This document shows, in pieces, positions 16,296 to 25,400 of a stretch of DNA of 64,000 nucleotides. The position numbers and the translations under genes are program-made. Numbering within the stretch: position 1 is the stretch's first letter; every line of letters starts with the position of its first letter. Source of the DNA: CBDFHV01 sp965247705 (GTDB taxonomy: Bacteria; Pseudomonadota; Alphaproteobacteria; Rhodospirillales; CAMCUA01). Below the pieces are notes generated by a model. It saw only the letters and a program-made list of their open reading frames with translations, searched no databases and was not told the origin of the DNA. The stretch lies in NCBI GenBank assembly GCA_965247705.1, contig CBDFHV010000086.1, positions 124,001 to 188,000 of the forward strand, written 5' to 3'.

Positions 16296-17531
16296 ATGCA
16301 CGTCGCGTACCTTATCAAGCGTCCTCTGAACGCGCGCGACTATCGGCGCTTCGGCGTGGCCTATCTGATCGAGCGAGGTGACAGTGTAACCGTTCTCGAT
16401 CTCAGCGAACTCCTGCAACCTGACATTCCGGCCGACCGATCGGGAACACCACAGCATGACCGGCTCGACGTGCGGGTCGTGCGCTCTTGGGCAACGTTCG
16501 CCACGTGCCAGGAGCCTCTCACGAATGCCGACATGGCGTTCTTCCTGCTTCAGTCCCAAGGGCTGACACGCGCGTTTGTTCGGCCCCTACGCATGCTCGC
16601 CCGCTGTAACACGCCTTACCTGATCTTGGCGCCGAACTTGTGCCCAGCTCAGGAGTACAGCAATTCCGACGTTGGTTGGTTTCAACGACTGCTCGATTTT
16701 GTGACCCGATTCCGTGACATGGATCTCGTCAACTCCGTCGTTGCACGGCTGGGCCCGGGACCGCTGCGCTTGCCCACCGCTTCCTGGATCGTGTATTGCG
16801 GCCGCGCCAGTCACGTGGCGAACAACCTAGTTGCGAGCACCACGATAGCCATCAGAGCCCACACGTACGATTTCGAAATCACCCAAGGCTTGCAACGAAC
16901 CGCTGGCGAGACCCTGAACCAGGCCGTATTTCTTGATCAGGATTTCGTCAAGCATTCGGACTTCATTGTCCTCAATGCGAATCCCCTGGACGGCGACAGG
17001 TACCATGACCGGTTGCGGCGCCTGTTCGATCGTGTAGAGCGAGAGCTTGGACTGTCGGTCGTCATTGCCGCCCACCCCAGGGCGCAATATCGAGATAGGC
17101 CAAACGTATTTGGGGATCGGCTCGTGGTCACCGGCGCGACGGCGGAAACCCTTGCCCAAAGCCGTCTCGCAATTGGCCACAACAGTACGGCCATTGGACT
17201 GGCGGTCGCGATGCGGAAACCGGTCATGCTGCTGGCGACACAGGATCTCTATCATCGGCATGTGTGGGAGAAGTACGTCTACGAAGGCTTTTCCAAGGCA
17301 CTCGGCACGCCCCTTCGGTTCTTCGACGACCCGGACACGGTCGACCTGACCGATGCCCTATCGTTCGATTTCGAACGGTATGAACGCTATGTGACCGACT
17401 ACCTTCAGGAGCCCGGGGCCCCGTCTCGGGACCTATGGGAGACCGTCTACGAGGCCGTGTCCCGGTCAACGACGGATCGGCGCCTCGGTCTCGAAACGTC
17501 GGCTGTCGGCGTCGCGCAACCCTCGAGCTGA
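16296..17531 (+). CDS. putative GT-B glycosyltransferase, candidate legionaminic acid transferase
   Basis: A 411-residue protein with no motif I can assign firmly. The N-terminal YLIKRPLNARDYRRFGVAYLIERGD suggests a Rossmann-type start. The second half has an HP motif in VVIAAHPRAQY and a Ser/Thr motif in AIGHNSTAIGLAVAMRKPVML about 40 residues later. This spacing recalls the HP and SS/ST motifs of bacterial polysialyl- and sialyltransferases that use CMP-nonulosonates. Lying 43 bp after the CMP-legionaminic acid synthetase, it is the best local candidate for the transferase. Lower GC than the leg genes. Confidence 0.5.
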   Translation: MHVAYLIKRPLNARDYRRFGVAYLIERGDSVTVLDLSELLQPDIPADRSGTPQHDRLDVRVVRSWATFATCQEPLTNADMAFFLLQSQGLTRAFVRPLRMLARCNTPYLILAPNLCPAQEYSNSDVGWFQRLLDFVTRFRDMDLVNSVVARLGPGPLRLPTASWIVYCGRASHVANNLVASTTIAIRAHTYDFEITQGLQRTAGETLNQAVFLDQDFVKHSDFIVLNANPLDGDRYHDRLRRLFDRVERELGLSVVIAAHPRAQYRDRPNVFGDRLVVTGATAETLAQSRLAIGHNSTAIGLAVAMRKPVMLLATQDLYHRHVWEKYVYEGFSKALGTPLRFFDDPDTVDLTDALSFDFERYERYVTDYLQEPGAPSRDLWETVYEAVSRSTTDRRLGLETSAVGVAQPSS

Positions 17532-17569
17532 CGGCCATACGAACCCAGAAACACGAAGGAACGGAGGCG

Positions 17570-18240
17570 ATGGACAGTATCGACGTAAACGCCCGCTACG
17601 ACCTCCCGGAGGACGTCCGCTACTGCAAGAAGTGCGTCATCTCCAATCAGCGCCCGCGCATCGTTTTCGACGACGAAGGCGTCTGCTTCGCCTGCCGCTA
17701 CGCGGAGTACAAGCAGACGCAAATCGATTGGAAAGAACGGGAACGCGAACTAGTGTTGCGATTCTAACATTTGGTTCCTGAGCCCGGGGGTGAAGGTCGC
17801 AGTTTGCGTAGATTTAATGGGAACGAAATGTCTCGATCGGAACACTAGAGGACTTACTGAATCGCCATCGGCGCGATGACGGCAGCCATGATGTCATCGT
17901 GCCGTCGAGTGGCGGCAAGGACAGCGCCGTCGTTGCTCACATGCTGAAGTACCGCCACGGCATGAATCCGCTGACGGTAACATGGGCGCCACACCGCTAC
18001 ACCGACATCGGGTGGCAAAACTTCCAAGGCCTGATCGACGCGGGCCTCGACAATATCCTCGGGACGCCCAACGGCAAGATTCATCGGCGCCTGACCCGTC
18101 AATCGTTGATCGACCAAGGCGATCCGTTCATGCCGTTCATATTCGGTCAAGTGCTGTTTCCACTGCGCATGGCGCTGAAACTGGGCATCGGCCTCATCTT
18201 TAGTGGTGAAAATGCCGAAGCGGAGTATTCCGGTGATCCT
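17570..18240 (+). pseudogene. N-acetyl sugar amidotransferase (WbpG/PseA-like), split by a MITE and missing its 3' part
   Basis: The 5' part (17570-17767) carries RYCKKCVISNQRP, a paired-Cys zinc motif, and CFACRYAEYK, then reaches a stop inside the MITE. Deleting the 95-bp net insertion (one CTAG retained) restores the frame: ERERELEDLLNRHR continues into DVIVPSSGGKDSAVVAHML, the ATP-pyrophosphatase loop, and TVTWAPHRYTDIGWQNFQ, all typical of amidotransferases that form acetamidino sugars. Around 18231-18245 the homology ends after GENAEAEYSGDP and a different gene begins. So the gene suffered two events. A good GGAGG site precedes the ATG. An intact homologue is fused to HisF at 28110. Confidence 0.85.
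17750..17848 (+). mobile_element. 99-bp MITE-like element, copy B, inserted in the amidotransferase gene
   Basis: Same element as 2138-2236 in the opposite orientation, 98 of 99 bases identical. CTAG occurs at both edges (17750-17753, 17845-17848). Joining the flanks with a single CTAG gives an uninterrupted amidotransferase reading frame, which shows that CTAG (or its central TA) was duplicated on insertion. The net 95-bp gain shifts frame by two and brings in a TAA at 17765-17767. Confidence 0.9.
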
Positions 18241-18787
18241 CAAGGAGATGCGCTCGGCCGGCTGTTCCCACCTGGTCTACGGCTACGAATCCTTCGCCCC
18301 CCACGTCATGAAGACCATCGGCAAGGGGGCGACGCCGAAGACCAACATGCGCAGCTTCTTCTGGACCCTGGAGGCCGGCATCCGACCCATCCCCAACCAG
18401 ATCATCGGCTTCCCGGCGGAGGACTTCGAATCCCTGCGGGCCAACATGGATGCCTGGAAGAAGCTGGGCATCGTCGTCAAGCCGTTCTTCGCCACGCCCT
18501 ATCCGGGCTCCGAATGGTTCTCCACCTACCGGGCGTCCATCCTGGAGCAGTATGGTGGCGACCTGGAACGGTTTGTCCTCGAACTGGGCGATGCCACCAG
18601 CATCACCGCCGTCATCTGCCACAACTTCAACGCCGTCGAGCTGCTGGGCCTGCGCGAATTGATGTTGAAGTTCGACTATCGAAGCATCGACGCCCACGAA
18701 CAGGTCTGGCGGCGCAATCACAAGATCCCCGACGGTCACCCGTCCCGCCTCTACCAGGACCCGAACGACCTCAAGCTGGCCGGGTAA
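18231..18787 (+). pseudogene. C-terminal fragment of a B12-binding-type radical SAM protein
   Basis: In a frame different from the amidotransferase part, residues from VILKEMRSAGCSHLVYGYESF onward match the second half of the barrel of cobalamin-dependent radical SAM enzymes (LKxMxxAGCxxxxxGxES), followed by a GFPAEDFESLRANMDAWKKLG helix and a soluble tail to a TAA at 18787. The B12-binding domain and the CxxxCxxC cluster motif are absent. The join to the amidotransferase remnant looks like a deletion between two unrelated genes. An ATG at 18203 could allow translation of a 194-residue fragment, but it would have no iron-sulfur centre. Confidence 0.75.
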
Positions 18788-18868
18788 TCGCCTCCAGTCC
18801 AACGCCCGGCGTCACGGCGCCGGTCCCCTAACCATTCCAATCCTGCGTCGCATCGCGAAAGTGCAACT

Positions 18869-20719
18869 ATGGCCGTCGAGTCGACGAACCGCAGTTCCTT
18901 GCGCGCCACCATCGGCCTCACGTTTCAGGTGCTGGGCGACGGCGCGAGACGAAAAATGTCGGTCCTCGGAATTCTCATGCTCATAGGCGGCACTTTGGAA
19001 AGCGCCGGTGTGGGGCTGGTGTTTCCCCTTCTCGCGATGATCACCCGTCCCGAGATGGTTCACCAGAACGAGACGATCGGCGCCCTGCACGTTGCCATCG
19101 GCGAGCCTTCCGTCGACATGTTCCTGATCGTACTTTGCGCCGGCCTGCTGGCGGTGATCGTGCTGAAGAATATCTTCTCGGCTTACCTCGTCAACGCCCA
19201 AGCGCGGTTCGTTTGGCAATCGCGGCGGCGCCTTTCCAGCTACCTGTTCCGCCGCTATGTGCGCAGCGATCTGCCGTTCCATCTGAACACCCATTCCAGC
19301 GAGGTCACCCGAAGCCTGATCGTGTCGGTGAACCAGATCTTTGGACAATTCCTGATGCCACTTCTGTTGCTGGCGACCGAGGGACTGGTGGTTTTGTTCG
19401 TCATCGCGGTTCTACTTGTCGTCGACCCCCTGGTAACGGTGGTTGCCCTGGTCGTGCTCGGAACCACGGTGGGCGCATTCTACATGGTCAGTCGCCGCCG
19501 CATTGCGTTCTGGGGGGAGGAGGTACATGCCACCAGCGGAAGACTGTTGCGCACCATTGGCCAAAGCCTGGGCGGCATCAAGGAACTGAAGGTGTTCCGC
19601 AAGGAGGCATACTTCGAAGGACTGTTCGGCGAGGCTATCAACGCCAATTCCCGGGCCATGCAGCACTACCAGGCCGTGACCCAATACCCGCGCCTGATGT
19701 TGGAAACCATCGCCGCCGGCAGCATTCTGATTACAGTCGCCGTGGTGGTCGCCTCCGGCAACCGGGCCGGCGATGCGATCCCCTTGGTCGGCCTGTTCGG
19801 GGTCGCCGCCATCCGGCTGATGCCGTCTTTGAACCGCATCATCGCCCAAGTTGCCAGCATCCGCTTCGTCCTGCCGTCCATCGGCCAAGTGCTGGACGAT
19901 ATCCAGGCCACCGAGAGCTCGGCCTCCGGTGAAGCGGCGATCGACGAGCCGCCGGCCTTGCTGCTCGAGCGAGAGGTGGTGTTTGACAACGTGTCCTTCG
20001 CCTACACCGCGGGATCCGAGCCTGTGCTGCAAAATGTATCGCTCAGAATCCTCTGCGGCACGTCCGTGGCTCTGGTTGGACGCACGGGCGCGGGCAAGAC
20101 CACGTTGGCCAACCTTCTCCTCGGGCTGTTTCAGCCCACCGACGGGGAAATCCTGTTCGACGACCGCCCGTATTCGGGCGCGGACATGCGGGCCCTGCAG
20201 GCGAATTTGGCCTTCATTCCCCAGGATGTCTTCCTTCTCGACGATAGCATCCGCAACAATGTCGCCTTTGGCGTTCCTCAATCCGAGATTGACGAAGGGC
20301 GTATGCGCGAGGCAATCCGCCTGGCTCAGCTCGACGACGTGGTGGCGGCCTTGCCACAGGGCTTGGACACGGTGATCGGCGAACGTGGGGCCCGAATTTC
20401 AGGCGGTCAGCGCCAGCGGCTGGGCATTGCCCGGGCCCTCTATCGAGATGCTCGCATGATCGTACTCGACGAGGCCACCTCGGCGCTGGACAGTGGCACG
20501 GAATCAGAAATCAGCCGCGTGCTCCGCGAACTGCACGGTCAACGGACGCTGGTGATCATCGCCCACCGGCTTAGCGCCATTCGTCCGTGCGATCGCATCT
20601 TCGTACTGGAGGACGGACGCATCACAGAATCGGGAGATTTCGAATCCCTGCTCGCCCGCAGCGCCGCCTTTCGCCGCATCGCGGCCTACGACGGCGCGGA
20701 CGTTTCCCTAACCGCCTGA
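18869..20719 (+). CDS. ABC transporter, fused permease-ATPase (PglK/MsbA-type lipid-linked glycan flippase)
   Basis: A 616-residue half-transporter. Six membrane segments occupy roughly residues 30-330 and the ATPase domain the rest: Walker A GRTGAGKTT near 404, signature ISGGQRQRLG near 511, Walker B MIVLDEATSALD near 531, and the H-loop IIAHRLS. The close fusion and location among glycan genes point to export of a polyprenyl-linked oligosaccharide, as for PglK; no Wzx or Wzm/Wzt genes are seen in the window. It is complete and begins 81 bp after the radical SAM remnant; the sulfotransferase follows 7 bp later. Confidence 0.87.
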   Translation: MAVESTNRSSLRATIGLTFQVLGDGARRKMSVLGILMLIGGTLESAGVGLVFPLLAMITRPEMVHQNETIGALHVAIGEPSVDMFLIVLCAGLLAVIVLKNIFSAYLVNAQARFVWQSRRRLSSYLFRRYVRSDLPFHLNTHSSEVTRSLIVSVNQIFGQFLMPLLLLATEGLVVLFVIAVLLVVDPLVTVVALVVLGTTVGAFYMVSRRRIAFWGEEVHATSGRLLRTIGQSLGGIKELKVFRKEAYFEGLFGEAINANSRAMQHYQAVTQYPRLMLETIAAGSILITVAVVVASGNRAGDAIPLVGLFGVAAIRLMPSLNRIIAQVASIRFVLPSIGQVLDDIQATESSASGEAAIDEPPALLLEREVVFDNVSFAYTAGSEPVLQNVSLRILCGTSVALVGRTGAGKTTLANLLLGLFQPTDGEILFDDRPYSGADMRALQANLAFIPQDVFLLDDSIRNNVAFGVPQSEIDEGRMREAIRLAQLDDVVAALPQGLDTVIGERGARISGGQRQRLGIARALYRDARMIVLDEATSALDSGTESEISRVLRELHGQRTLVIIAHRLSAIRPCDRIFVLEDGRITESGDFESLLARSAAFRRIAAYDGADVSLTA

Positions 20720-20726
20720 GCGCGCC

Positions 20727-21800
20727 GTGACCAAAAGCCTCATCGTCAACGGTTTGCAGCGAAGTGTCACCACTATGGTGGAGCGCTTATTCGATTCTCA
20801 GCCAGGAATTCTCTGCGTTGGCGGCATGTTCGAGATGCCCAGACTGATTGCTACCCTGCGCAACAAGCGCGGAAAGCAGGAAGTCGTCACCGAACGCTTC
20901 GACTGCGGACACAATCGCCTGACCCACCGCAGCGCGCATAACCTGCGCTCTGCCCTTCTCTCCAGCTTTGTGAACAGCGTTTCCCAGCCCCTGCTGACCG
21001 GCTATCGGAGAGCGAACGAACCACCTGATCGGTTGGCTTACGGCTTTACGGCGCCGAAACTGTTTGCCGCCGTCGATGCGATCCGCACGTTTGACAGGCT
21101 GTGGGATGTGGCCGACCTCATGGAGGTGATGGGCCGCAGGCTTGGCGTGGCGGTGATGGCAACGAAATGGACCCTGTGCCACCGCTTCGCGCCGGTGTTT
21201 CTCGAATCCGAACATGCATACTGGATCGAGGTGGTCCGCAATCCCTATGCAAAAATCTCGTCGGGACTGCGGATCGGTCTGAGCGACCTGGGCCACCTGA
21301 CTCTTCCCATTACTCAGGATGCATTGCGTTTTGCCTCGACGTTCAAGCACGAGCGCTTCAGAGTCCTTCGCTACGAAGAGGTGTGTACCGAACCCGATGC
21401 TGTCTTGGACGAGATTTCAAAGTGGTTGGGGGTGGAGGTGCGCAACCGTGATCTCGTAAATCGCGAGGGGGGACCCTTTCACGGCAACTCGTCTGACAAC
21501 GTGGAGCACGGCCAACCGGATTGGTATCAGGATCAGACCGTCGCACCACGCCTTGGCGCTCTGGATCGCGAGCGATGGCGCCAGCATCTGTCTCCGACCG
21601 AACTCGAGCTTATTAACCTGTCGTTGGATTTCTGCGGCTTGTATCCCAAGGAAAAAACCTCGCCCAAAAACAGGGCCGTCGCCATCATCGCCAGATACAT
21701 GCCGCTAATGGCCTACGCCCTTGCCCGCCATGCCTTGAGGAGCGTGGTGGGGCTGACCGGTTACGACGTGGTGCGTAGGCCGCGGCACCAACCATTGTAG
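20727..21800 (+). CDS. sulfotransferase-like protein
   Basis: A 357-residue protein with the sulfotransferase layout. The phosphosulfate loop near the N-terminus reads VNGLQRSVTTMVERLF, where the usual Gly of RSGTT is Val; a 3'-phosphate-like segment IEVVRNPYAKISSGLR follows in mid-protein, then FRVLRYEEVCTEPDAVLDEISKWLGV. The altered loop may mean relaxed or lost PAPS binding. GTG start 7 bp after the ABC transporter stop. The 3' side is an AT-rich 150-bp stretch leading into the IS4 element. Confidence 0.65.
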   Translation: MTKSLIVNGLQRSVTTMVERLFDSQPGILCVGGMFEMPRLIATLRNKRGKQEVVTERFDCGHNRLTHRSAHNLRSALLSSFVNSVSQPLLTGYRRANEPPDRLAYGFTAPKLFAAVDAIRTFDRLWDVADLMEVMGRRLGVAVMATKWTLCHRFAPVFLESEHAYWIEVVRNPYAKISSGLRIGLSDLGHLTLPITQDALRFASTFKHERFRVLRYEEVCTEPDAVLDEISKWLGVEVRNRDLVNREGGPFHGNSSDNVEHGQPDWYQDQTVAPRLGALDRERWRQHLSPTELELINLSLDFCGLYPKEKTSPKNRAVAIIARYMPLMAYALARHALRSVVGLTGYDVVRRPRHQPL

Positions 21801-21950
21801 GGGAGACGGCGGCGACCTTCCGGGATACAGCAAAGACGATCCCAAAATACATACAAGAGTTACGGCGCCACGTATTTGAATTCAACAAACAAAATTCACA
21901 GATCAATTAACAATCGGCTATTGGTTTTAAGTGTTAGAATCATCGAAGGT

Positions 21951-23263
21951 CACTACTGTCCAGTTAACGGATGGTTGAAGGCGCTGAAAGCCATGGTTTC
22001 GGCGGCATTTGAAGCGAATTTGGGTGGTGTCGATTTGAAATGGATGGAGCACTTTTCGGAGTTATTCCGAGGAGATGCTCATGAACACCGGCAAGACCCT
22101 GTTCGCCCAGCTGATGGACTTTCTACCATGGACGACATTCACGCGGATCGTCGATCACTACGGCGGCGATCACGGGGTGCGGACGCTTTCCTGCGCCGAG
22201 CAATACCGGGCCATGGCCTTCGCCCAGTTGACCTACCGGGAAAGCTTGCGCGACATCGAGACCTGTCTCTCGGCCCATGCATCGAAACGCTATCACATGG
22301 GCTTTCGCCAGCCGGTCCGGCGCTCGACGCTGGCCGATGCCAACGAACGGCGCGACTGGCGCATCCACGCCGAGTTGGCCCAGCGGCTGATCGCCCGGGC
22401 GAGGAAGCTGTACGCCGACGAAGACCTGGGGTTGGACCTGACCGACACCGTCTACGCTCTCGACTCGACGACCATCGCTCTGTGCCTGTCGGTCTTTCCG
22501 TGGGCGCGCTTCCGCACCACCAAGGCGGCGGTGAAGATGCACACGCTGCTCGACCTGCGGGGCAACATTCCGAGCTTCATCCACATCTCGGACGGCAAGC
22601 TGCACGACGTTCATGCCCTCGACATGCTCATACCGGAAGCCGGCGCCATCTACGTCGTGGATCGGGCCTACGTCGATTTTTCCCGCCTCTATGGACTGCA
22701 CCAAGCCGGAGCCTTCTTCGTCACCCGCGCCAAGTCGAACATGGATGCTCATCGCGTCTACTCGGCGCCGACGGATTGCGCGACCGGCATCATCTGCGAC
22801 CAGACCATCGCCCTCGACGGCATCTACAGCCGTCAGGATTACGCCCAATTTCTGCGACGCATCCGCTTCAAGGACCCCGAGTCGGGCAAGACACTGGTGT
22901 TCATCACCAACAATTTCGCCCTTCCGGCCGCCACCATCTGTGCCCTCTACAAAAGCCGCTGGCAGGTGGAGCTCTTCTTCAAATGGATCAAGCAGCATCT
23001 GCGGATCAAGCAGTTCTACGGGACGTCGGAAAACGCGGTGAAGACGCAGATCTGGATTGCCGTCTCGGTCTACGTCCTCGTCGCCATCGTCAAGAAACGC
23101 CTCGACTTGGATGCCCCGCTCTACACTTTGCTGCAGATCCTCTCGGTCACCCTCTTCGAGAAAATGCCCTTACATCAAGCACTTGCCGGCAGAGAAAACA
23201 GATGCAATACTTCACAAATAACTAACCATTTGAATTTGTTCAATTTTTAACCGGACACCACTG
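21951..23263 (+). mobile_element. IS4-family insertion sequence
   Basis: Bounded by imperfect inverted repeats: CACTACTGTCCAGTTAA at 21951-21967 and, read inward from the other side, CAGTGGTGTCCGGTTAA (23247-23263), 13 of 17 identical with a TGTCCRGTTAA core. It carries one full-length transposase gene. I could not find a convincing target duplication; the right flank holds a tandem gtctaaac octamer. The surrounding sequence (21801-21950) is unusually AT-rich. Confidence 0.72.
22081..23250 (+). CDS. IS4-family transposase (ISPepr1-like group)
   Basis: About 389 residues from ATG 22081 (ATG 22075 is an alternative; GAGGAG lies nearer to 22081). The N-terminal FAQLMDFLPWTTFTRIVDHYGGD segment is characteristic of the group. 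DDE residues are seen in YALDSTTIAL, IYVVDRAYVDF and YKSRWQVELFFKWIK, which carries the Y-R-E-K signature of IS4. No disruption, so it may be active. Confidence 0.92.
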   Translation: MNTGKTLFAQLMDFLPWTTFTRIVDHYGGDHGVRTLSCAEQYRAMAFAQLTYRESLRDIETCLSAHASKRYHMGFRQPVRRSTLADANERRDWRIHAELAQRLIARARKLYADEDLGLDLTDTVYALDSTTIALCLSVFPWARFRTTKAAVKMHTLLDLRGNIPSFIHISDGKLHDVHALDMLIPEAGAIYVVDRAYVDFSRLYGLHQAGAFFVTRAKSNMDAHRVYSAPTDCATGIICDQTIALDGIYSRQDYAQFLRRIRFKDPESGKTLVFITNNFALPAATICALYKSRWQVELFFKWIKQHLRIKQFYGTSENAVKTQIWIAVSVYVLVAIVKKRLDLDAPLYTLLQILSVTLFEKMPLHQALAGRENRCNTSQITNHLNLFNF

Positions 23264-23355
23264 TCTAAACGTCTAAACTTGACTACCAGGGTACCGGCGA
23301 TCTCCGAACCTCGAAAACTGTCTCGAAGCCCCTGACTCCTGAAAAGGCCCCTGCC

Positions 23356-24231
23356 ATGACTTGGTTCGATTCCCATCAGACGGTAGCCGATTTGCGCGCC
23401 TAGGGTACGGCCCGAATCGACGGCTTTCTGGATGCTGGCGGCGTCGAGGGGCTTCGGGCGGAAATCGCCGACTATTACTTTGCCGACAATGGCGACCGCC
23501 GGGGCCGTCAAATGGTCAACCCCCTGCGCCTTGCGCGCGGCCTTGCTTACCGTTTGCCCCGGACGATCGAAATCTTCCACCACCAGGGCATTCGCGCCGT
23601 CTGTCAAAATATTCTCGGGCACGGCTGGTACGTGGCGCACATCGTCCTCGATTACTCCGACGACGACTCCCGTCCGATCATCAACTGGCACGTGGACAAC
23701 GGCGAACGCGGAAAACACGATTCCGATTACTTCGTTCTCAAGTTTCAGCTCTATCTCGACGACTCGACGGCGGCGACGGGGGCCACGGCATATGCGCCGG
23801 GGACCCACCACCTGATCTCGTTTCTGCGCGTCCGGTTGCGGGAGATCAAGCAGAACGATTTCAAGATCTACTCCTTCCACGACGTAGTCGATGCCTGGGA
23901 GCGCGTTCGGGACGCCGGCATCGTCGCACCCCAAGAACTGGTCGCGGCCGTCGATCTGATTCGCGCCCAAATTCACTCGAAGGACGAGCCCGACGCGGGG
24001 GCATTCAGTGGTCATTGGCCGGCAGGATCGATGATGATCTTCAACGACAATGGATTGCATTGGGCGGGCCCGGTTCGGGGCGGACACCGCTTCGTCGTTC
24101 GCTTTTATGTCCGCTCTCTTCACCATGAGGACGTTTTCTCCTCGTTTCGAGAGGCTGCGGCGATGGGCGCACGCATGCTGTTCGCGGCCATGCCGGGCCA
24201 GCGTCTGCAGCCTCTGCTGTTCAATCTCTGA
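23356..24231 (+). pseudogene. phytanoyl-CoA dioxygenase (PhyH)-like gene with an in-frame TAG
   Basis: From ATG 23356 the frame gives 15 residues, a TAG at 23401-23403, then continues as GTARIDGFLDAGGVEGLRAEI, the expected PhyH N-terminal helix, and onward to 24231. The Fe(II)/2-oxoglutarate enzyme core is preserved: NWHVDN supplies the HxD, and a late Arg in HRFVVRFYVR would bind 2-oxoglutarate. CAG at the TAG site would restore a continuous protein of 291 residues. Translation from ATG 23512 would give 239 residues lacking the first strand-helix. It lies just right of the IS4 element. Confidence 0.7.
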
Positions 24232-24265
24232 GACGATGGCCGCACCCCGCGGCAAGGAATAACCC

Positions 24266-24502
24266 ATGACCGTCAACAGCCGCAGCGTCGTCCCCGGCTT
24301 CGCGCCGCCCATGGACGTCGACGATGTGACGGTGTTCCTCACCTGCGGCACCGGGTCGTTCGGGTAGGCGTTCACCCGATATGTGGTCGAGAGTTTCACC
24401 CTTCGGCGCTTCGTCGCCGTGAACGCCATTCGCGGCTTCGACAGCCCCTGGCACATCGCCGGCCTGGAAGTGGTCCGGCGGCAATCGCCCGTACCGCTAT
24501 GA
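24266..24502 (+). pseudogene. truncated, amber-interrupted pseB copy
   Basis: The first ~50 codons align with the intact pseB at 26431 at roughly 80 percent of bases by eye: SRSVVPGFAPPMDVDDVTVFL against TRSVVAGFKPPMDLDDATVFL. The glycine motif reads TCGTGSFG-stop-AFTRYVVE, with TAG at 24365-24367 where the intact gene has CAA for Gln, and Gly to Cys in the Rossmann loop. Similarity stops near 24415; the remaining 28 codons to TGA at 24502 resemble nothing I recognise. It is a relic of a duplication of the pseB start region. Confidence 0.8.
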
Positions 24503-24578
24503 GCGTCGCCGCCGACAGGGCGAGAATAGCCTTCACTTGAATGTTTCAAGACCCGAACCGGTTTCAAAAGGCCAAAAT

Positions 24579-25400
24579 ATGAAAGACGTCATAACGGATA
24601 GAAGCGTTTTCACCGAACAGTTATTCAGTGAGACAAGGGTTGATCGTGATACCGCTGTGGATTTATTCAAATCTCACGCTGTCCTGGCATACACCGGATC
24701 CAACAGTTGGTACGCCATCGTGGAGTCGATCTACATCTCCGAACCAGACCACTCGTTCATCATCCTCACCAAGAACTGCCAGACGGAGAACGTCTCGACG
24801 GCGCAACCGATCTACGCGGGGAAACGGGCCACGTTCCGGGAGCTTATTTCCGATCGCGGCAACTTCGTGATCCGGTCCGGGTCGGGCATCCACCACCCGC
24901 TCAGCGCGGCCAAGACGCGGCAGATACACTATCATCAAGTCAAGGACGCTTTCGTTTGCCTCAGCCTCGAAGCCGCAAGACAAATCGGCTTCGACGACTT
25001 GCGGAACATGCTGCTGAACAATCATGGGGACCTGACCTATCTGCACGTGCGCTTCGATTGGCAGCAAGATGGGCAGAAGCGGTCGTTGATCTCGCGGTGT
25101 GAGTATTTAAACTTCAACCGGCGACCCTACGACGCCACATCAGCCGACCAGAATCTCGGGTTGCCGGCCTTCGATTACGTACAGCCCACCTGCGGGGAAG
25201 TCTGCATCTACCATGACGGCCGCCACCGTCTGGCCTATGTCGCCGCACTGGTCGGAAAGGAAGGTGTGTTTCACTGTGAGCTCATCCTTGAGGACGAGGT
25301 CAGTTATATGGATACGAAACGGGGCTACCTCGGCGACCGCAGCCACAGAATATTGAGGTATATATTCTCGCCCCTTAGAGTCCGTCCGGAAAGTTCATGA
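24579..25400 (+). CDS. uncharacterised protein, C-terminus replaced by an IS5-family insertion
   Basis: ATG 24579 gives 273 residues (a TTG at 24537 is less likely). I do not recognise the family. Visible are an N-terminal RDTAVDLFKSHAVLAYTGSNSWYAIVESI segment, a central LNNHGDLTYLHVRFDW segment, and IYHDGRHRLAYVAALVG, whose DGRHR resembles the DGxHR loop of ParB/sulfiredoxin-like folds. The last seven residues come from the IS at 25379. Joining flanks at the CTTAG duplication extends the protein in frame to 303 residues, ending at TAA 26438 and overlapping pseB by 8 bp. The lost 37-residue tail suggests it may be non-functional. Confidence 0.65.
   Translation: MKDVITDRSVFTEQLFSETRVDRDTAVDLFKSHAVLAYTGSNSWYAIVESIYISEPDHSFIILTKNCQTENVSTAQPIYAGKRATFRELISDRGNFVIRSGSGIHHPLSAAKTRQIHYHQVKDAFVCLSLEAARQIGFDDLRNMLLNNHGDLTYLHVRFDWQQDGQKRSLISRCEYLNFNRRPYDATSADQNLGLPAFDYVQPTCGEVCIYHDGRHRLAYVAALVGKEGVFHCELILEDEVSYMDTKRGYLGDRSHRILRYIFSPLRVRPESS

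Noticed and set aside
23263..23278. Tandem gtctaaac octamer beside the IS4 right end as a target duplication
   Set aside because: Both copies lie on the same side of the element and the left flank has no match.
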